This document shows positions 34,156 through 44,870 of a stretch of 64,000 nt of DNA, one piece after another. The notes below the pieces were generated by a model. The model ran no database searches. It was not told the DNA's origin and was given only the letters and a program-made list of their open reading frames with translations. Origin of the DNA: Tetrapyrgos nigripes (lineage: Eukaryota > Basidiomycota > Agaricomycetes > Agaricales > Campanellaceae); NCBI GenBank assembly GCA_013368315.1, contig JAACJM010000002.1, forward strand, positions 372,001-436,000. Reading direction: 5' to 3'. The position numbers were made by a program, and so were the translations under genes. Numbering within the stretch: the stretch's first letter is position 1; each line of letters starts with the position of its first letter.

Positions 34156-34474
34156 AAGGGTGAAGGATTTGGAGAGTAGTGATGAAGATAGTAGTAGTGA
34201 TGAGGATGAAGTGCTGTAATATCAACTTCTCGAATGTTTAAATGTTTGCTTGAGGTTTTTGGCAGGTACTCGCAGGTATACCTGCGAGTACCTGTAATGA
34301 CTCGTTGGACACAGGTAACCTGCAACCCACAGGTATTTGACTCACAGGTCAGGTACCTGTTTCTCACGGATCTGAAACAGGTCACAGGTCAACACTTTTG
34401 CACATCAGGTACCTGTCAACAAGTCGCAGGTAATACCTGACCTGGACTCGTGCCAGTCTTTACTTCGCAGTAGA

Positions 34475-35393
34475 CAAAAGAGCAATGACAAAGAATGCCA
34501 TGGATCTTCTCAACGATCTTGAGTTGGCACTGGCGACACTCATTGTTACGAATAAAATTGTCTATACAAGGAAAATACTTAAGACGTTTCTCCTCAGGCA
34601 AGGAGACATGCTTTAGTATCAAGTCCCAGAGGAAACTGATGAAGACAGTAATGAACTCGAATTCATCATCTCCCTTGTCTGTCATATGCCAGGGTGCCTT
34701 GAGATCTTTAATCTGCATTAACATCAGTGCCTTGTCATAAGGGTGATGGTATTGCATGGATCCATCTACTGATGAAGTAGTCGAGACTGGTTCATTGAGC
34801 GCTGCAAATTTGTCTTTGTAACGTGTCACCAGCCAGATATCCACAATAGCATTCCCAATCATACCCGCATTGCTGCTGGCTGAGGCCATACCAAAGGGAA
34901 TGCAATGGTCAATGTAGAAGGAGGAATCCTCACCCCTGACAACCAAGAAGGGTTTATGATGCGGAAGGGCAGGGCAAGTTCTATGGAACTTTTCAAGGTC
35001 AAGGGTGCAGATTTTGGTTCCAGCAGCAGGGTGGGTAAGTAACAGTGTAGCAGGGTATAACAGGGCAGGGTGCAGGGTATAACAAGGTAGGGTGCAGGGT
35101 ATATCAGGGTATAAGAGGGAAAAAGGTGCCCAAACAGACATACAGGGTATATGAAGGAAATGACTTACCATATCTGCAACTCTAGCAGCAGTGTCAAAGT
35201 GGGTAGGGAAATGTTCTTTCTTAATGTAAGAGTTGACTGACAGCTGCTCTGGCACCCCCTTGGAGAAGTGGTGACAGACTCTGAACTTCAGCGGTAACCC
35301 TGGGCCATGCTCAGAGATCACTACAATCAGAGGAGAGAATAGGACAGGACCTCGTAATATAGTCTCAACCTCCTGCAAAGTATATGGACCCAA
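34475..35393 (-). pseudogene. Reverse transcriptase of DIRS-like element A
   Basis: Recognisable blocks are SVNSYIKKEHFPTHFDTAAR, GTKICTLDLEKFHRTCP (motif A Asp), DHCIPFGMASASSNAGMIGN (motif B), HMTDKGDDEFEFITVFISFL and SLPEEKRLKYF, then IHGILCHCSFVYCE at the hAT junction. After removal of the hAT element the reading continues at 32,559 with GHTCLPSISNF in frame. A block of CCCTGCACCCTACCTTGTTATA-like repeats (35,040-35,120) is inserted in frame between the finger and motif A regions. The DD pair of motif C is not recognisable in this copy. Confidence 0.7.
35040..35125 (-). repeat. Minisatellite in the DIRS-like RT frame
   Basis: The plus strand shows CAGGGTATAACAGGG, CAGGGTGCAGGGTATAACAA, GGTAGGGTGCAGGGTATATC and AGGGTATAAGAGGG, a unit of about 22 bp repeated three to four times. 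A perfect GTAAGT donor lies just upstream on the coding strand (near 35,167), but no AG acceptor follows the repeats, so a simple intron is doubtful. Confidence 0.6.
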
Positions 35394-35483
35394 GAAACGG
35401 CCAGCGTCTACCTCTCCCTTGATGTAATCGACTACAACTTGGGGGTGCTCACAACATGTGAAGTGGTTATGATGGATATAAGA

Positions 35484-37130
35484 TTAGTCTAGGGCGGGTA
35501 GTTCCCCAATTGGGAAGCTATTGCAAAGGTTGTTAACAAGAAGTGGGTATAAATATGAAAGGTTGTGTTGGCTGATAGCTACTTCATGAGTGTCTGCATC
35601 ATATGGCATAACAATGCAATTAAATATGTCGTTATGGTCAGGAGATGAATTAGCGAGGGGAAGATGGTAGTGTATAGAACTGGAGAAATCATGGTAGGGA
35701 AGGGAAAGAGCATTCTCCAATGCATCAAGAAAAGTAGACGAGGTGCTTTTGATCATTTCAATAGTACCCAGGTGAGCCATTTGTTCAGGTAGAGTTTGAT
35801 CGGGGGTCAGAGGTGACAGTGCAGTCACAGTGGAAGGCAAAGGTGTAGTGGTTGGGGCTGCCACAGAATGAGCAGACATGCTCATGGACACAATCTTTGC
35901 AGTGCACTGAACCCTTCTTGGTGCTGAAGATGTTGAAACCAAGGCAGATCTGCTTGTTGTTAGGGGTGAAGAGGGATCAGTTCTCGATATGAGCCCACTT
36001 GGTACCAAGATTGGAAGGGTGCTGGGCAACAGCATGGCCAAGGCCACCACAGGTGAGGTAGCAGGAAGGGCTCTTCTTCTCCTTGCCACCTGCTGGAAAG
36101 GGCTGCTGCCTGGCCAAGGATGTGGAAGGTTGAGTATGTACGGGCCCACTCAAAGGTGGATGGCTGCTCATGACTGCCTCAGCAATCAGTGTTTCAGTCT
36201 TCTTCAAGGTCTGCACTTCCCAGTATTTAGAGGCATATACTGCCTCATTGAACTTGATATGGAAGTTTTCCCGGTCCTGTCTAAGCTCCTTCTCAATCAG
36301 CTTCCACCATTTGTAGATGTCACAGGAGTCGGGCTGGTGAATGAAGAAAGAACCATGTTTCTGATGTAATAGAGCATACAAATTACCATCTGGGCCATCC
36401 GGATCCCTACTAGCCATGAAGTTATAGTAGTGGTCTAAAGCCTGGACAGCCTCATGATGTTGAAGACCCTCAGTAGGGTCCTCAGCAGGGGCCAGCTTCA
36501 GTTTCTTCCCTAACACCTCTAGATCCACCACTATCTCATTAGCATTGGAACCCGTGTTACGCCAAAGTTTGGTAGGGATAGACAATCCCATTTGCATGAT
36601 CTTGACCAGGTTATCAGTTGTAAAGAAGGGAAGGGGAACATGGAAATGGTTTGCTGTAATCTTGAGAAGTCGAGGGTATTTGATCACTACTGGTTGTCCA
36701 GGGGTCTTCTTGATGGGGACGAAGACAGGAGCGATGGCTGCGTCTTTAAGGATGGGTGGAGCATTACCTCCATTAGCATTGGCATTGGCAATGGCATTGG
36801 TGTTAGTCAAAGCGAGGTGCTCGGCCTGTTCCTGCAACCAAGCTGCATGTTCCTTCTCCCTCTGCATCTTCTGCACTTCTCTCTCCTCCTCCTCCTCTCT
36901 CTTCTCCTTCGCATCCTCTCCATTGGCCCAGAAATGGAAACGAGAACTGAGGAGATCGCCCCACATTTCCCTCCACATTTTCGATTTTCAGATGTGCTGG
37001 AACTCATGGTCTTCTATCATGACCAGAGACGCCATGTCTGAGCCATTGGGTTTACTTGGGTCACCGAGATGCTCAAGACATTTTTGACACCAGGTGATGT
37101 TGGCCTTCTTGATCTCGGTGTTCTTTCAGA
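35484..37130 (-). pseudogene. Gag-like protein of DIRS-like element A
   Basis: The frame 36,978-35,977 (333 codons) has an acidic/basic coiled-coil stretch (EEEEREVQKMQREKEHAAW), an NANANANGG run, a long conserved-looking middle (KYWEVQTLKKTETLIAEAV) and a knuckle-like CYLTCGGLGHAV. A stop at about 35,974 is followed in the same frame by CKDCVHEHVCSFCGSPNHYT, a second Cys-rich cluster. Upstream, WCQKCLEHLGDPSKPNGSDM is readable before another stop at about 36,987. This is typical of the N-terminal protein of mushroom DIRS-like elements. The stops suggest decay. Confidence 0.6.
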
Positions 37131-38990
37131 GTCTGACCTCTAGAGGAGCAGCCTTGAGGGCTGCTGCAACTCTCAGGTTGGTGTGGGTATGTCTCTTGGA
37201 CGTGTCAAAATCCTCAGTGCACTTTGATGTTCCCTGGTTCCAGAGAGGCATGATTGGATTTGTTAGGAGTTGGGGATGGGAGACGACCTCCACCTTACTT
37301 GCAAGCTTCACTTCGTATGTAATAGGTCAAACCAGAGGCAACTGCCCCCATCGAAATGTAGAGATTGTGAGTGAGCATGTGGGCCATACATACATACAAA
37401 GAAATGTTGGTAGTATTAATATGTGTTATTAAAAGAGGGTGGGATGGGTGGGCAAAAGAAAGAATGTGTAGGTAGTTGGGGTCAAATTTGAACTAAAGAA
37501 TAACTGATGAATCAAATCATATATATACAACGGATCATACTGGTGTACGACGAGCCTCCACTGCAAACCACAGCACCCGCCACAACCGATCCTTGGAAAA
37601 TGCTGAAACAAATAAATTGGAAACATAAATGAAATGATGAATGGATGTTTGAGAGAGGGGTATCGGATGAGGCTCCACTTGCTATTTGCGAAGGCCTCTG
37701 AAGGTGCAAGCACCTACATCAAACTGGTTGCTTAAAAACAAAACAAATTTGTTTTTAGGATGAAGGGTATTGAGGCGAACTCAAATACCAGTGGAATGAT
37801 GGGAGGTGCTGTGAGGAAAGAATGAGAGGAATTTTGAGGCGAAAGATGCGTTCTTGAGTGAGAGAAATCAAAAAGAAGATACACATCCTTGGTGTGAGCA
37901 TTGGACAAGATGGAAGGCGGGAGCAAAGAAAATACCGGATCTGCCTTACACAGCAGATTTGTCAGCAAAGGCATAGCCACTCCTTACACTAGCTTATCCT
38001 AAGATAAGCACTTTGTACTTATTGTGGATTTGCATACCTTACTTTCTACAACCTTGCTGAAGCTACATTCATCATGCTTTGGTCAATGCCACTGCTACTG
38101 ACCTCAAGACATTCAAGATACTTCAAGAGAAGCACTGAGCATTGGAAAAGGTCATGGCCAATTGTGATTTCTGGGGATGCAATAAATGCGAAATTGAAGA
38201 TGATCATGATGAAGAGATGGATTGACACAATACTTAGATTCTCTGTGTCAAATACATTCTTTCTACTGTTTTTCTTTTGCTGGAATGGCTCAGATGCGCT
38301 GAATGTGCTATGGAATTTTTTGTGAAATTCTTTCGATTTTTTACAACCCATTATCCCAGTTCGGACAAAAATTTGGACCTGGGAGGATCCAATCCAGGAT
38401 TCGGACAAAAAATTTCAAGAACAGGCTTCAAAATGGTTCAGACAAGATTTGGCCAAACTGCCAAATTCTTGGAACAGGTTTGCCACCTATTATCTGGGGT
38501 CCTGGAGAAGGAGAGGCAATGGCCACCAAAATGAGCATAGCGAAATACCTGAAAGAATGCATAGTGTTTGGAAGAATAGTGACTCTGAGTTTAGAGGGAA
38601 GTTAGGAGTAAGATGTTTGTGTGAGAAGCTGCTGGTTGTGGAGAGCGCTGGATAGCTTGAGGAAAAATGAGCTAAACTCAAACCTTTTTATATGATTTAT
38701 GCCTTACTATAGAAGACAAACTAGGAAAATCCATTGTACTTGCTAAGACTAAAGTGAGGCTTTCGACATCAGGAAAACTGTCCACAGATAATGTCACAAT
38801 AAGTTCTGAAAACTTAGTACTAACCTGTATAATCTTCAAGGCAGAAATAGTTTCATTTCATTACAAGAAAATTATCAGTTTTTGTGTGGATAATATCTAG
38901 CCCAGTGTATAATGTTTTAGAAGTAGGTAGTACTTATACTGGCCTTCGTAAATGATATCAAGCACATGTATAGTATTACCAAAATATACT
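37131..38990. other. No gene recognised
   Basis: Short ORFs on both strands. TTCGGACAAAAATTTGG and TTCGGACAAAAAATTTC near 38,362-38,415 form a small direct repeat. Nothing assignable. Confidence 0.4.
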
Positions 38991-38992
38991 TA

Positions 38993-39990
38993 TTAACCCA
39001 TATTGAAGTACATATGATTCTCATTGAAGGGATTCAATAAGAACCATGAACACTCATCCATCACATTCTCCGCCATCCATGAAGCTGGAACAGAGCCACC
39101 CCACTTTGGGTACAGGTGTACACTGTGCTTGATCAAGTCAACCAGTAACACCATGGCAGTCTGAGTACCATCACTGTTCCTGGGCTCACCTTCCTTCTTG
39201 ACCTTATAAAGACCTGAGTACGGCTCTGGATTCCTAGAAAACTTGCTAAACCACTTGATGTAAGCCAGATGTGTGGGTGGTTTCACATTGACTGGAAACA
39301 GTTTATCATGCTTGTTCTCTGGAATGGAAAAGATGACATGGACACACCCAATACATGTACCTAAATCAAAAGAAATGGTTAATCTAGAATTCTCTATAGT
39401 AAGTAAATGCAATTCAAACTCACCAGCCAGATACCCATGGCACACTGCAGATTGTCCAGAGTTGTCCTGAATCAGAGCAGCATCAAAGTGGGATGTTTGA
39501 ATGACTTTATGCTGCTTATTGATGTGCCTGGGACACGAATTAATGATGTTCAGTGTCTGCTTCCCATACAGGTCTTCATTCCAGAATTTGATGTGATGCC
39601 AGACAGGCAAACTAACAAACAGAAGCGATATAAAGTCTGCCATCTCCTTCACCTCTCGAGGTGATAGTCCAGGGTCACGAAACTGCGCAATAAACCATTT
39701 GAGAGCCAATGTGAAATGAATAGCACCATATAATTTTTGGATCTTTCTGAGTGAAACACTTTTTACTGTTGGAAAGTGTGTCAAGTGGTGGGTCAAACTG
39801 CATTCCAAGTCCTCCAATGTCCTCTGAGAGCCTGGAAAGTCATAATGAATGCTGGGAATATAGAAAGCTGCACCAGTGTTGGAAGGAGCGGGATCAGGAA
39901 CAGTCAGCCACCATTTGATGTAGTTGTAATGATGAATCATCTGCCATCTAGTCAACCAATAAGGTATGTATACTTGTTCAACTTTTGGTG
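38993..39990 (-). pseudogene. Orphan C-terminal part of a Plavaka-type transposon protein
   Basis: The open frame 39,955-38,993 contains FPGSQRTLEDLECSLTHHLT, FPTVKSVSLRKIQKLYGAIH, LPVWHHIKFWNED, THLAYIKWFSKFSRNPEPYS and VHLYPKWGGSVPASWMAENV. These are the hallmarks of the conserved C-terminal region that follows the catalytic core in Plavaka-type (CACTA-related) proteins of mushroom fungi. A 64-nt intron (GTGAGT...GATTTAG, about 39,362-39,425) restores GYLAG|TCIGCVHVIFSIPE. The catalytic core is missing and the end abuts DNA next to DIRS element B, so it is a truncated copy. It differs clearly in sequence from the intact transposase at 52-55 kb. Confidence 0.7.
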
Positions 39991-40508
39991 TAATTTGTAA
40001 GGGGACTCAGGATTTTCTTACCATTATGTATAATTTTGTGCAGCAGCATTTTCATAACTAGTATCCTTTCACTCGAAACGGACCACAAATGCATTCTGTC
40101 ATATTGGGCAGATGGCAGAAATTTTATTCCAAAGAACTTAAGAATAAATTTTCTGAGTTGGGGATGTCCAGAAGGATTAAGATACAACCACCTGAAGCTA
40201 TCGAGCAAGCTGAAGTGTGTCGTATCAGACGAGGACAGAGCTGACACCCAAAGACCAAAGGTCAAGCAAAGGCTGCAGAGACAGATGCAAACAACTTGTA
40301 TTTTATATGTAATTTTGAGTAAGGACAGTACGGTACTTGCTTTGCGTGGTGATAAAAAAATAGAGAAATTTACAATGAGGTAGAGAATGGTATGTATGAC
40401 AGTGCATAGAGATGTTAGTCAAATAGAGGGACTGTGATGGAGATGACTCATGATGGTAATGGGAGGTGTGGATAGTGAGCTGGTGTGAGACAACGCAGGA
40501 GAAGTGGA
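39991..40508. other. No gene recognised
   Basis: A plus-strand frame of 115 codons (40,036-40,383) shows no domain. This is probably 3' non-coding DNA of DIRS-like element B and its junction with the Plavaka fragment. Confidence 0.4.
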
Positions 40509-41660
40509 TTATGCACCAAGTTGTTGGTGTAGTTGCTTGCACGCATAAACCCTGTCGATGTGGACGGATGCACAGGTGTGGAGGTCTCTCCAGTACCTAG
40601 TGAAGGCACTGGATTTCCATCTACCGCACATCTTGATGTACTTGGGATCAACACCATCCTGAAGTAGGAGTGTAGTACCTCCAATGCGAAAGGAATGTCC
40701 AGTGAAGTGAGGGTAGCCCTTGGCTGACCAGACATCGTTACATAGGGATAGGAAGTATGATTTTGTCATCACTTTGATGTTGCCGTCGTCATCTCTGTAC
40801 AACATGAGAGGATCATTGGGAGAGAGGTTGTTGGCTTGAATGTGATGGTGAGTGGCCTTGGTTGCATTGAGGGAACCGTGGTATGTGTGTATAGTCACCC
40901 TTTGATATGGAGGTTTTGGTACTAGGAAGGAACATAGAAAGAGGCCTGTGTTTGGACTCAGGAGTGGGAGGTGGCAGCTCAATGACGTCTTGTACTCATG
41001 GGTGTTTGGTGGGATTGAAGAGGCGAGAATCTGAATGACATGAAAAGATCTCACTGAGATGGAGTTGACCTAGAAGGCTGCACTTGGCTGCCACATTGGC
41101 ACACTTGTGGTCGCCATGAGTGGAGGTGGACCATGCTGTGTGGCAGCTGTACATCATGTCTTGTATGACTGGTGGACGTTCAGGGCAGTGTGAGGAGGAT
41201 GGGGATTGGTGGTCAACTCCAGTGAGTGTTTTGTGCAGGAGGTCAGCACCTTGCCATCTAAACCCTAGGGTTGTGCGCCATGTCTTGAGGGCACTGAGTT
41301 TGGCTTTGACAGTTCCTCTGGCCAGGTGTCCCAGGAAGGATGCAGCAAACTCACATAGTATGGCCTCGGGAGCTGGGAGGACCTCATCAGGGTGTAGTCC
41401 CATGTTGTTTGCCCACATGGTGAATTCTGTCACAGCAAGTTGTTGTCTACAATGTGTTTCAGGTTTGATGGCTCCTGCTATGGCAGTGGCTGCTGCATTG
41501 GAGGGATTGGGGTTACAGAGTGTGTTGAAGTTTGGTTTGTCTGGAAGGCAGGGTGGGAGGGAAGTAGATTGTTTAGAAGGGCATGTTTTGAACTTGGCAG
41601 GAAAGATAGAGCTGCTGCAAGACATGATGGGAGTATTTTGTGTCTGGGTTGTGGTAAGGA
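40509..41660 (-). pseudogene. Tyrosine recombinase of DIRS-like element B
   Basis: The N-terminal frame (41,625-40,996) has EFTMWANNMGLHPDEVLPAP, ARGTVKAKLSALKTWRTTLG and RPPVIQDMMYSCH. The catalytic frame (41,054-40,509) has GHSFRIGGTTLLLQDGVDPK and CGRWKSSAFTRYWRDL, keeping the HxxR Arg, the His/Trp position and the candidate nucleophile Tyr. The C-terminus at the stop, HQQLGA, looks natural. A single frameshift near 41,000-41,050, close to HLSEIFS, separates the two halves. Apart from that the enzyme looks well preserved, unlike copy A. Confidence 0.75.
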
Positions 41661-42039
41661 CGGGAATGAGTTGGGTAGGTCAAAAGAGTTTGCATGGGAG
41701 TTGTGTACTTCGCCTTGAGATGTGTCAATTTTACAGAGTTCTCCATTTGGATTATATTAAGGTATGTAATTAGACAGGGAAGTTTAATTCTGGTAAGGTA
41801 TAATGACAGCAAGAAATTGGTCTAATCAATGACAATTGGGGTAATATGAGGGTCATGAAAGTCTAAAGGTTTGTTCAGGTATGGGGAGAGTTCTTTGGGT
41901 AACTTTGGGGGGCGTGGATGTAATGTGTCTCTAGAAGGAAATGATCCTTGTGAAGGATCGTCAGCAAGGTTGGAGGCAGATGGAATCCAATAGACGGTTA
42001 GCCAAATTGAGTGTTCCTGCATTGAGGAAATGATGCGGC

Positions 42040-42390
42040 ATAATGATGTGTTTTGAGTGGGGCCTCAAGAATGTCCAGCTTTAAGGGCTCCTACTATGCC
42101 CTGATATGGGTGTTTTTTACATGAGAGGTGACGAGTGTAAGGACAGCCAACTCAATTGTGACCCTCTCAGCCCATCCAATGTTTCTACCATCTCCTGACC
42201 AGTTTGAATTGTATTGCCATGTGAGCCATCTGCCATTAAGGATGAGACCAACTCCCCATGAGGTTGAGGTGTCAGCATATAGGATGGTAGATTCATCAAC
42301 TGGAGGCAGTTGAGTGATGTGTAGTCCTAGAAAATCGAGTTGGAGTTTGTCCAGCCACCATTTGAGGTCGTCTTCCATGTTTTTAGTACA
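42040..42390 (-). pseudogene. RNase H domain of DIRS-like element B
   Basis: DDLKWWLDKLQ, STILYADTSTSWGVGLIL (catalytic Asp) and IGWAERVTIELAVLTLV (Glu) are readable. After a frameshift near 42,095 the SDN block is poorly preserved. AFVTHYWIPSASNLADDPSQ-like residues (WIPSASNLADDPSQG, about 41,990-41,950) mark the end of the domain. Confidence 0.65.
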
Positions 42391-43380
42391 ACGGTGACAA
42401 ACGAAACAGTGATGGTCATCTTTGAACCTGGTGATGAATCAGTGAAGAGAGGTGAGGTATGCATGACCTTGAGGGGCTACTAAGGTGACATGTTGGAGTG
42501 TACCCATGACAGACTCAGTTTCCTCTTTGGTGTGAGTGGCATTGGATAGGAAGGAAGAGATCTTCGAAGTGTATCTGGTCTTCTTCACTTCCAGCAACTC
42601 AACAGTCTTCTCCTCAATATTCCAGCAGAGCCCACAGCCAACCTAGCTCTTCTGCTATGGACCATATCAGGCTTTCATCATATGAATATACATGTGAGCC
42701 ATCAGGGAGCATGAGTTTAGGGTAGCGAAAGAATATGAAGTCGTCAGCCCATTTGATAAGGGCTTCAACACCTGTTTCATAAGGTAGGTAATGTCAGCTG
42801 TAGTGGAGGTACTCGAGTTATGGTTTGACATACCAGAGTTCAGCAAAATGTGGACCATTGCATCAAAAACATGTCCCCAAATGCTGGGAGATGAAGCCTT
42901 CCCAAAGTTAAGGCACTGGTCAAGGTAGATGAGGCCGTTGAACATCATAGCAACAAAGTTACATGGAGTTGGATGAATTGGGATGTTTCGGAAGGCTGCA
43001 TTGACATTGAAGACAGAGGCCTGAGTTCCAGGTGGAGTGTTGGCGATGAGGAGCCAGCATTTCAAAAAGGTACCCCAGGCACACTGAGGGAGTTTACCGA
43101 GTAAACTTCCAGGTTGATGGTGATGGGAGAAGGGTTATGCGAGGTGATATCAGGGTTATTGCTGGGGACATTGTTGGTGGTGAGGAGGCACTGGATATGG
43201 GGTGGGGTATGTGGTCAGACTCCTGCAAGAGGAAGATCAAAGGTGCATGTATGCAACCTTTGCTTGCACAGAGAACAGCGAGCCACTTGCACATGAGCCT
43301 AGTGCTGAAGAGAGTCAGGGGCATATGGTGCCTCCAGTAGTCTCTCAGGTTATTGGCAACAACAGTTGAGAGGGGTGGAG
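42390..43380 (-). pseudogene. Reverse transcriptase of DIRS-like element B
   Basis: QASVFNVNAAFRNIPIHP (motif A), LDQCLNFGKASSPSIWGHVF (motif B) and, after a shift, LIKWADDFIFFRYPKL (motif C with the DD pair, about 42,760-42,710) are present, followed by IEEKTVELLEVKKTRYTSKI. Frame changes near 42,780 and stops near 42,440 and 42,625 indicate decay. Better preserved at motif C than copy A. Confidence 0.7.
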
Positions 43381-43822
43381 TGTCAAGAATGTTGTCACTT
43401 AGCAATAACCACCCAAGTCACATGGTGAATCAAATAGAATGATGAGTTACAAACAAGACGACATTGAGGAAGGGAAAGAGAGAGATGAAAAGAGATAAAG
43501 AGGATAGAGGAGTAGTAGATATGAGTAGAGGATGAGTAGTTGACTATACTCGACACTGCACTGTACTGAGAGCAGAGTGGAGACGAAGTGAACAGACTAA
43601 GGAACTAACTACAAGTCCTGTGGTATATATATTAAGGGAGTGAATTGGGAATAAGTGAATAAGTGGGAATGTCCATGGAGATAAGAATCAGAGGAAATAA
43701 AGGATGAACATGTCAGATCAAGCGATGGTAACCGTAGACAGAGAAGATGATGATGGTAAGGATGAGAGAAATGAATAGTAGTCCGTGGAGGTAAGAAATG
43801 AATAGACTGGTGATTCGTGACA
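43381..43822 (-). repeat. 3' LTR of Gypsy element 1
   Basis: On the minus strand it starts TGTCACGAATCACC and ends ...TTCTTGACA, both TG...CA. A polypurine tract precedes it (43,823-43,835). It contains a TATATATA and the AGTCTGTTCA start-like sequence, as in the 5' copy. Confidence 0.95.
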
Positions 43823-43839
43823 CTACCCCCCTCTTATGA

Positions 43840-44273
43840 CAGGCTTGCACTGGCTCGTCATCTAGGACTGCTGGATCCCAAAGTCCCTTTTCCCATTCGT
43901 CGTTGAGCCTTTTGTCCATCTCTTTAAAATTCGCCTCCTGCAAATTGCTGCTATCATACCCTTTGTTGTATGTGTCCCAATCCCATAGCGCTGGGGCAGT
44001 GTGATGTCCCCAGGGGCCCTAACTGTCAGAGTCCCAACTCTTGTTGTTGTGAGGATTACCCCACCTGTCGTTTAGCATGTCGTTGTCTGTGTTCCATCCA
44101 TCGTCATAGAACCAATAGTTTGGGTCATAGTTCCATGCCATGCGCAGGAAGAGGTCGACTCCATTGTCTCGAGGGTCATATGGGATTCTAGTGCTGGAGA
44201 AGGCAAGTAAAGTTTCAGGTGAGAATGAGAAAGAGAGAGTGTTCGTGACGGTGGCTGTAGTGGAGGTAGACAT
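43840..44273 (-). pseudogene. Small Trp-rich accessory ORF between chromodomain and 3' LTR (Gypsy 1)
   Basis: Starting at the ATG at 44,273 it reads MSTSTTATVTNTLSFSFSP, then FLRMAWNYDPNYWFYDDGWN and WGNPHNNKSWDSDS, with a TAG at 44,019-44,021. The same frame continues WGHHTAPALWDWDTYNKGYD and ends NFKEMDKRLNDEWEKGLWD and EPVQACHKRG close to the LTR. The start (MST-Ser/Thr-rich), the Trp/Asp-rich middle and the EMDKRL...W.K...D tail match the ORF at the same place in Gypsy 2 (61,547-61,056). An AACTTAAAAGG lies just upstream. Function unknown; it sits where env-like or accessory genes occur. Confidence 0.6.
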
Positions 44274-44367
44274 TTTTTTAGAACCCATGTTTGAGCCCAG
44301 GTCCTTTTAAGTTTCTTGCATTTGGACGGGTACTTTGTCTTGGCAATGTTTTGACAGTGAATGCCGT

Positions 44368-44870
44368 TTATCGGTGTCGGTACGCCCGTGGATGTTTCTG
44401 ATGGAATTCTTCCACAATGTCCGTTACATTTGTCAGATTTGACATGGGAACCCAGGAATTCTCAGATTCAGGATAGTCCAACCACTTGATGAGATACTGC
44501 GTTTCTTTTTTATTTCTGGTGGGTTTGGAGTGTAGTATTCTTTCCACGTCGTATTCTTCATCTGCATCCAGCAACTCCACAGGTGGTTCGGGGTAATTCG
44601 GTCCATGAGTGTCTGTTTCGACATATGGTGACAGCAATGATGCATGAAAGACAGGATGTATTCACCAGGTCTTTGGTAATTTCAATTTGTAGTTGACCTG
44701 ACCAATTTTTTCAATGATTTCAAATGGGTCATGACGACAATCAGATAACTTAGCTTTCGGTCTCATCGTTTTTAGGTTTTTCCCGTTGAGTAATACCTTG
44801 TCCCCAATCTTGTGCCCTGACCATGATATAGAATGGTTTCTGTGTTGAGCCTTCATCCTCTCTGCCACTG
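44368..44870 (-). pseudogene. Integrase C-terminus and chromodomain (Gypsy 1)
   Basis: GHKIGDKVLLNGKNLKTMRP and AKLSDCRHDPFEIIEKIGQV are the integrase GPY/F-type region. A TGA at 44,662 replaces an Arg (element 2 has RIHLVFHASLL at the same place). The chromodomain follows: EEYDVERILHSKPT, ETQYLIKWLDYPESENSWVP and DIVEEFHQKHP. Chromodomains of this type guide integration to methylated-histone chromatin. In Gypsy 2 the same domain is open. Confidence 0.85.

Larger units (their letters stand above)
32568..34462. mobile_element. Internally deleted hAT transposon inserted in DIRS-like RT
   Basis: The TIRs are TAAAGACTGGCATGAGTCC at 32,568 and GGACTCGTGCCAGTCTTTA ending 34,462. A perfect 8-bp TSD CTTCGCAG flanks it (32,560-32,567 and 34,463-34,470). 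The first 180 bp and last 230 bp are packed with AGGTACCTG / CAGGTA words in both orientations, like the subterminal transposase-binding repeats of known hAT elements. Only the C-terminal dimerisation part of the transposase survives, on the plus strand, and the 5' coding part is replaced by a 160-bp tandem repeat. It hosts another hAT-like MITE. Confidence 0.9.
30533..37130 (-). mobile_element. DIRS-like retroelement A (gag-like, RT, RNase H, tyrosine recombinase), defective
   Basis: On the minus strand the order is a gag-like protein (37.1-35.5 kb), reverse transcriptase (35.4-34.5), RNase H (32.5-31.9) and tyrosine recombinase (31.4-30.5). This is the gene order of DIRS-type retroelements, which integrate with a tyrosine recombinase instead of a DDE integrase. 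RT and RNase H are separated by a 1.9-kb hAT element. Removing the hAT element and one TSD copy rejoins the RT frame. Several stops and a lost catalytic Arg in the recombinase make it inactive. Element termini were not found, so both limits are those of the recognisable coding DNA. Confidence 0.75.
40509..43380 (-). mobile_element. DIRS-like retroelement B, 3' section
   Basis: On the minus strand the order is RT (43.4-42.4 kb), RNase H (42.4-42.05) and tyrosine recombinase (41.65-40.5). At 43,380 it is cut by Gypsy element 1; the frame resumes beyond the Gypsy at 51,412, joining ...CPLLNS to PPLSTVVANNLRDYWRHH. The gag-like 5' part continues past 51.4 kb and is probably interrupted again by the Plavaka-type element. 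Confidence 0.75.

Noticed and set aside
36545..37087. 180-codon plus-strand ORF opposite DIRS gag
   Set aside because: Shadow of the minus-strand gag-like gene; no domain.
41120..41773. 217-codon plus-strand ORF
   Set aside because: Antisense shadow of the DIRS B tyrosine recombinase, whose motifs are on the minus strand.
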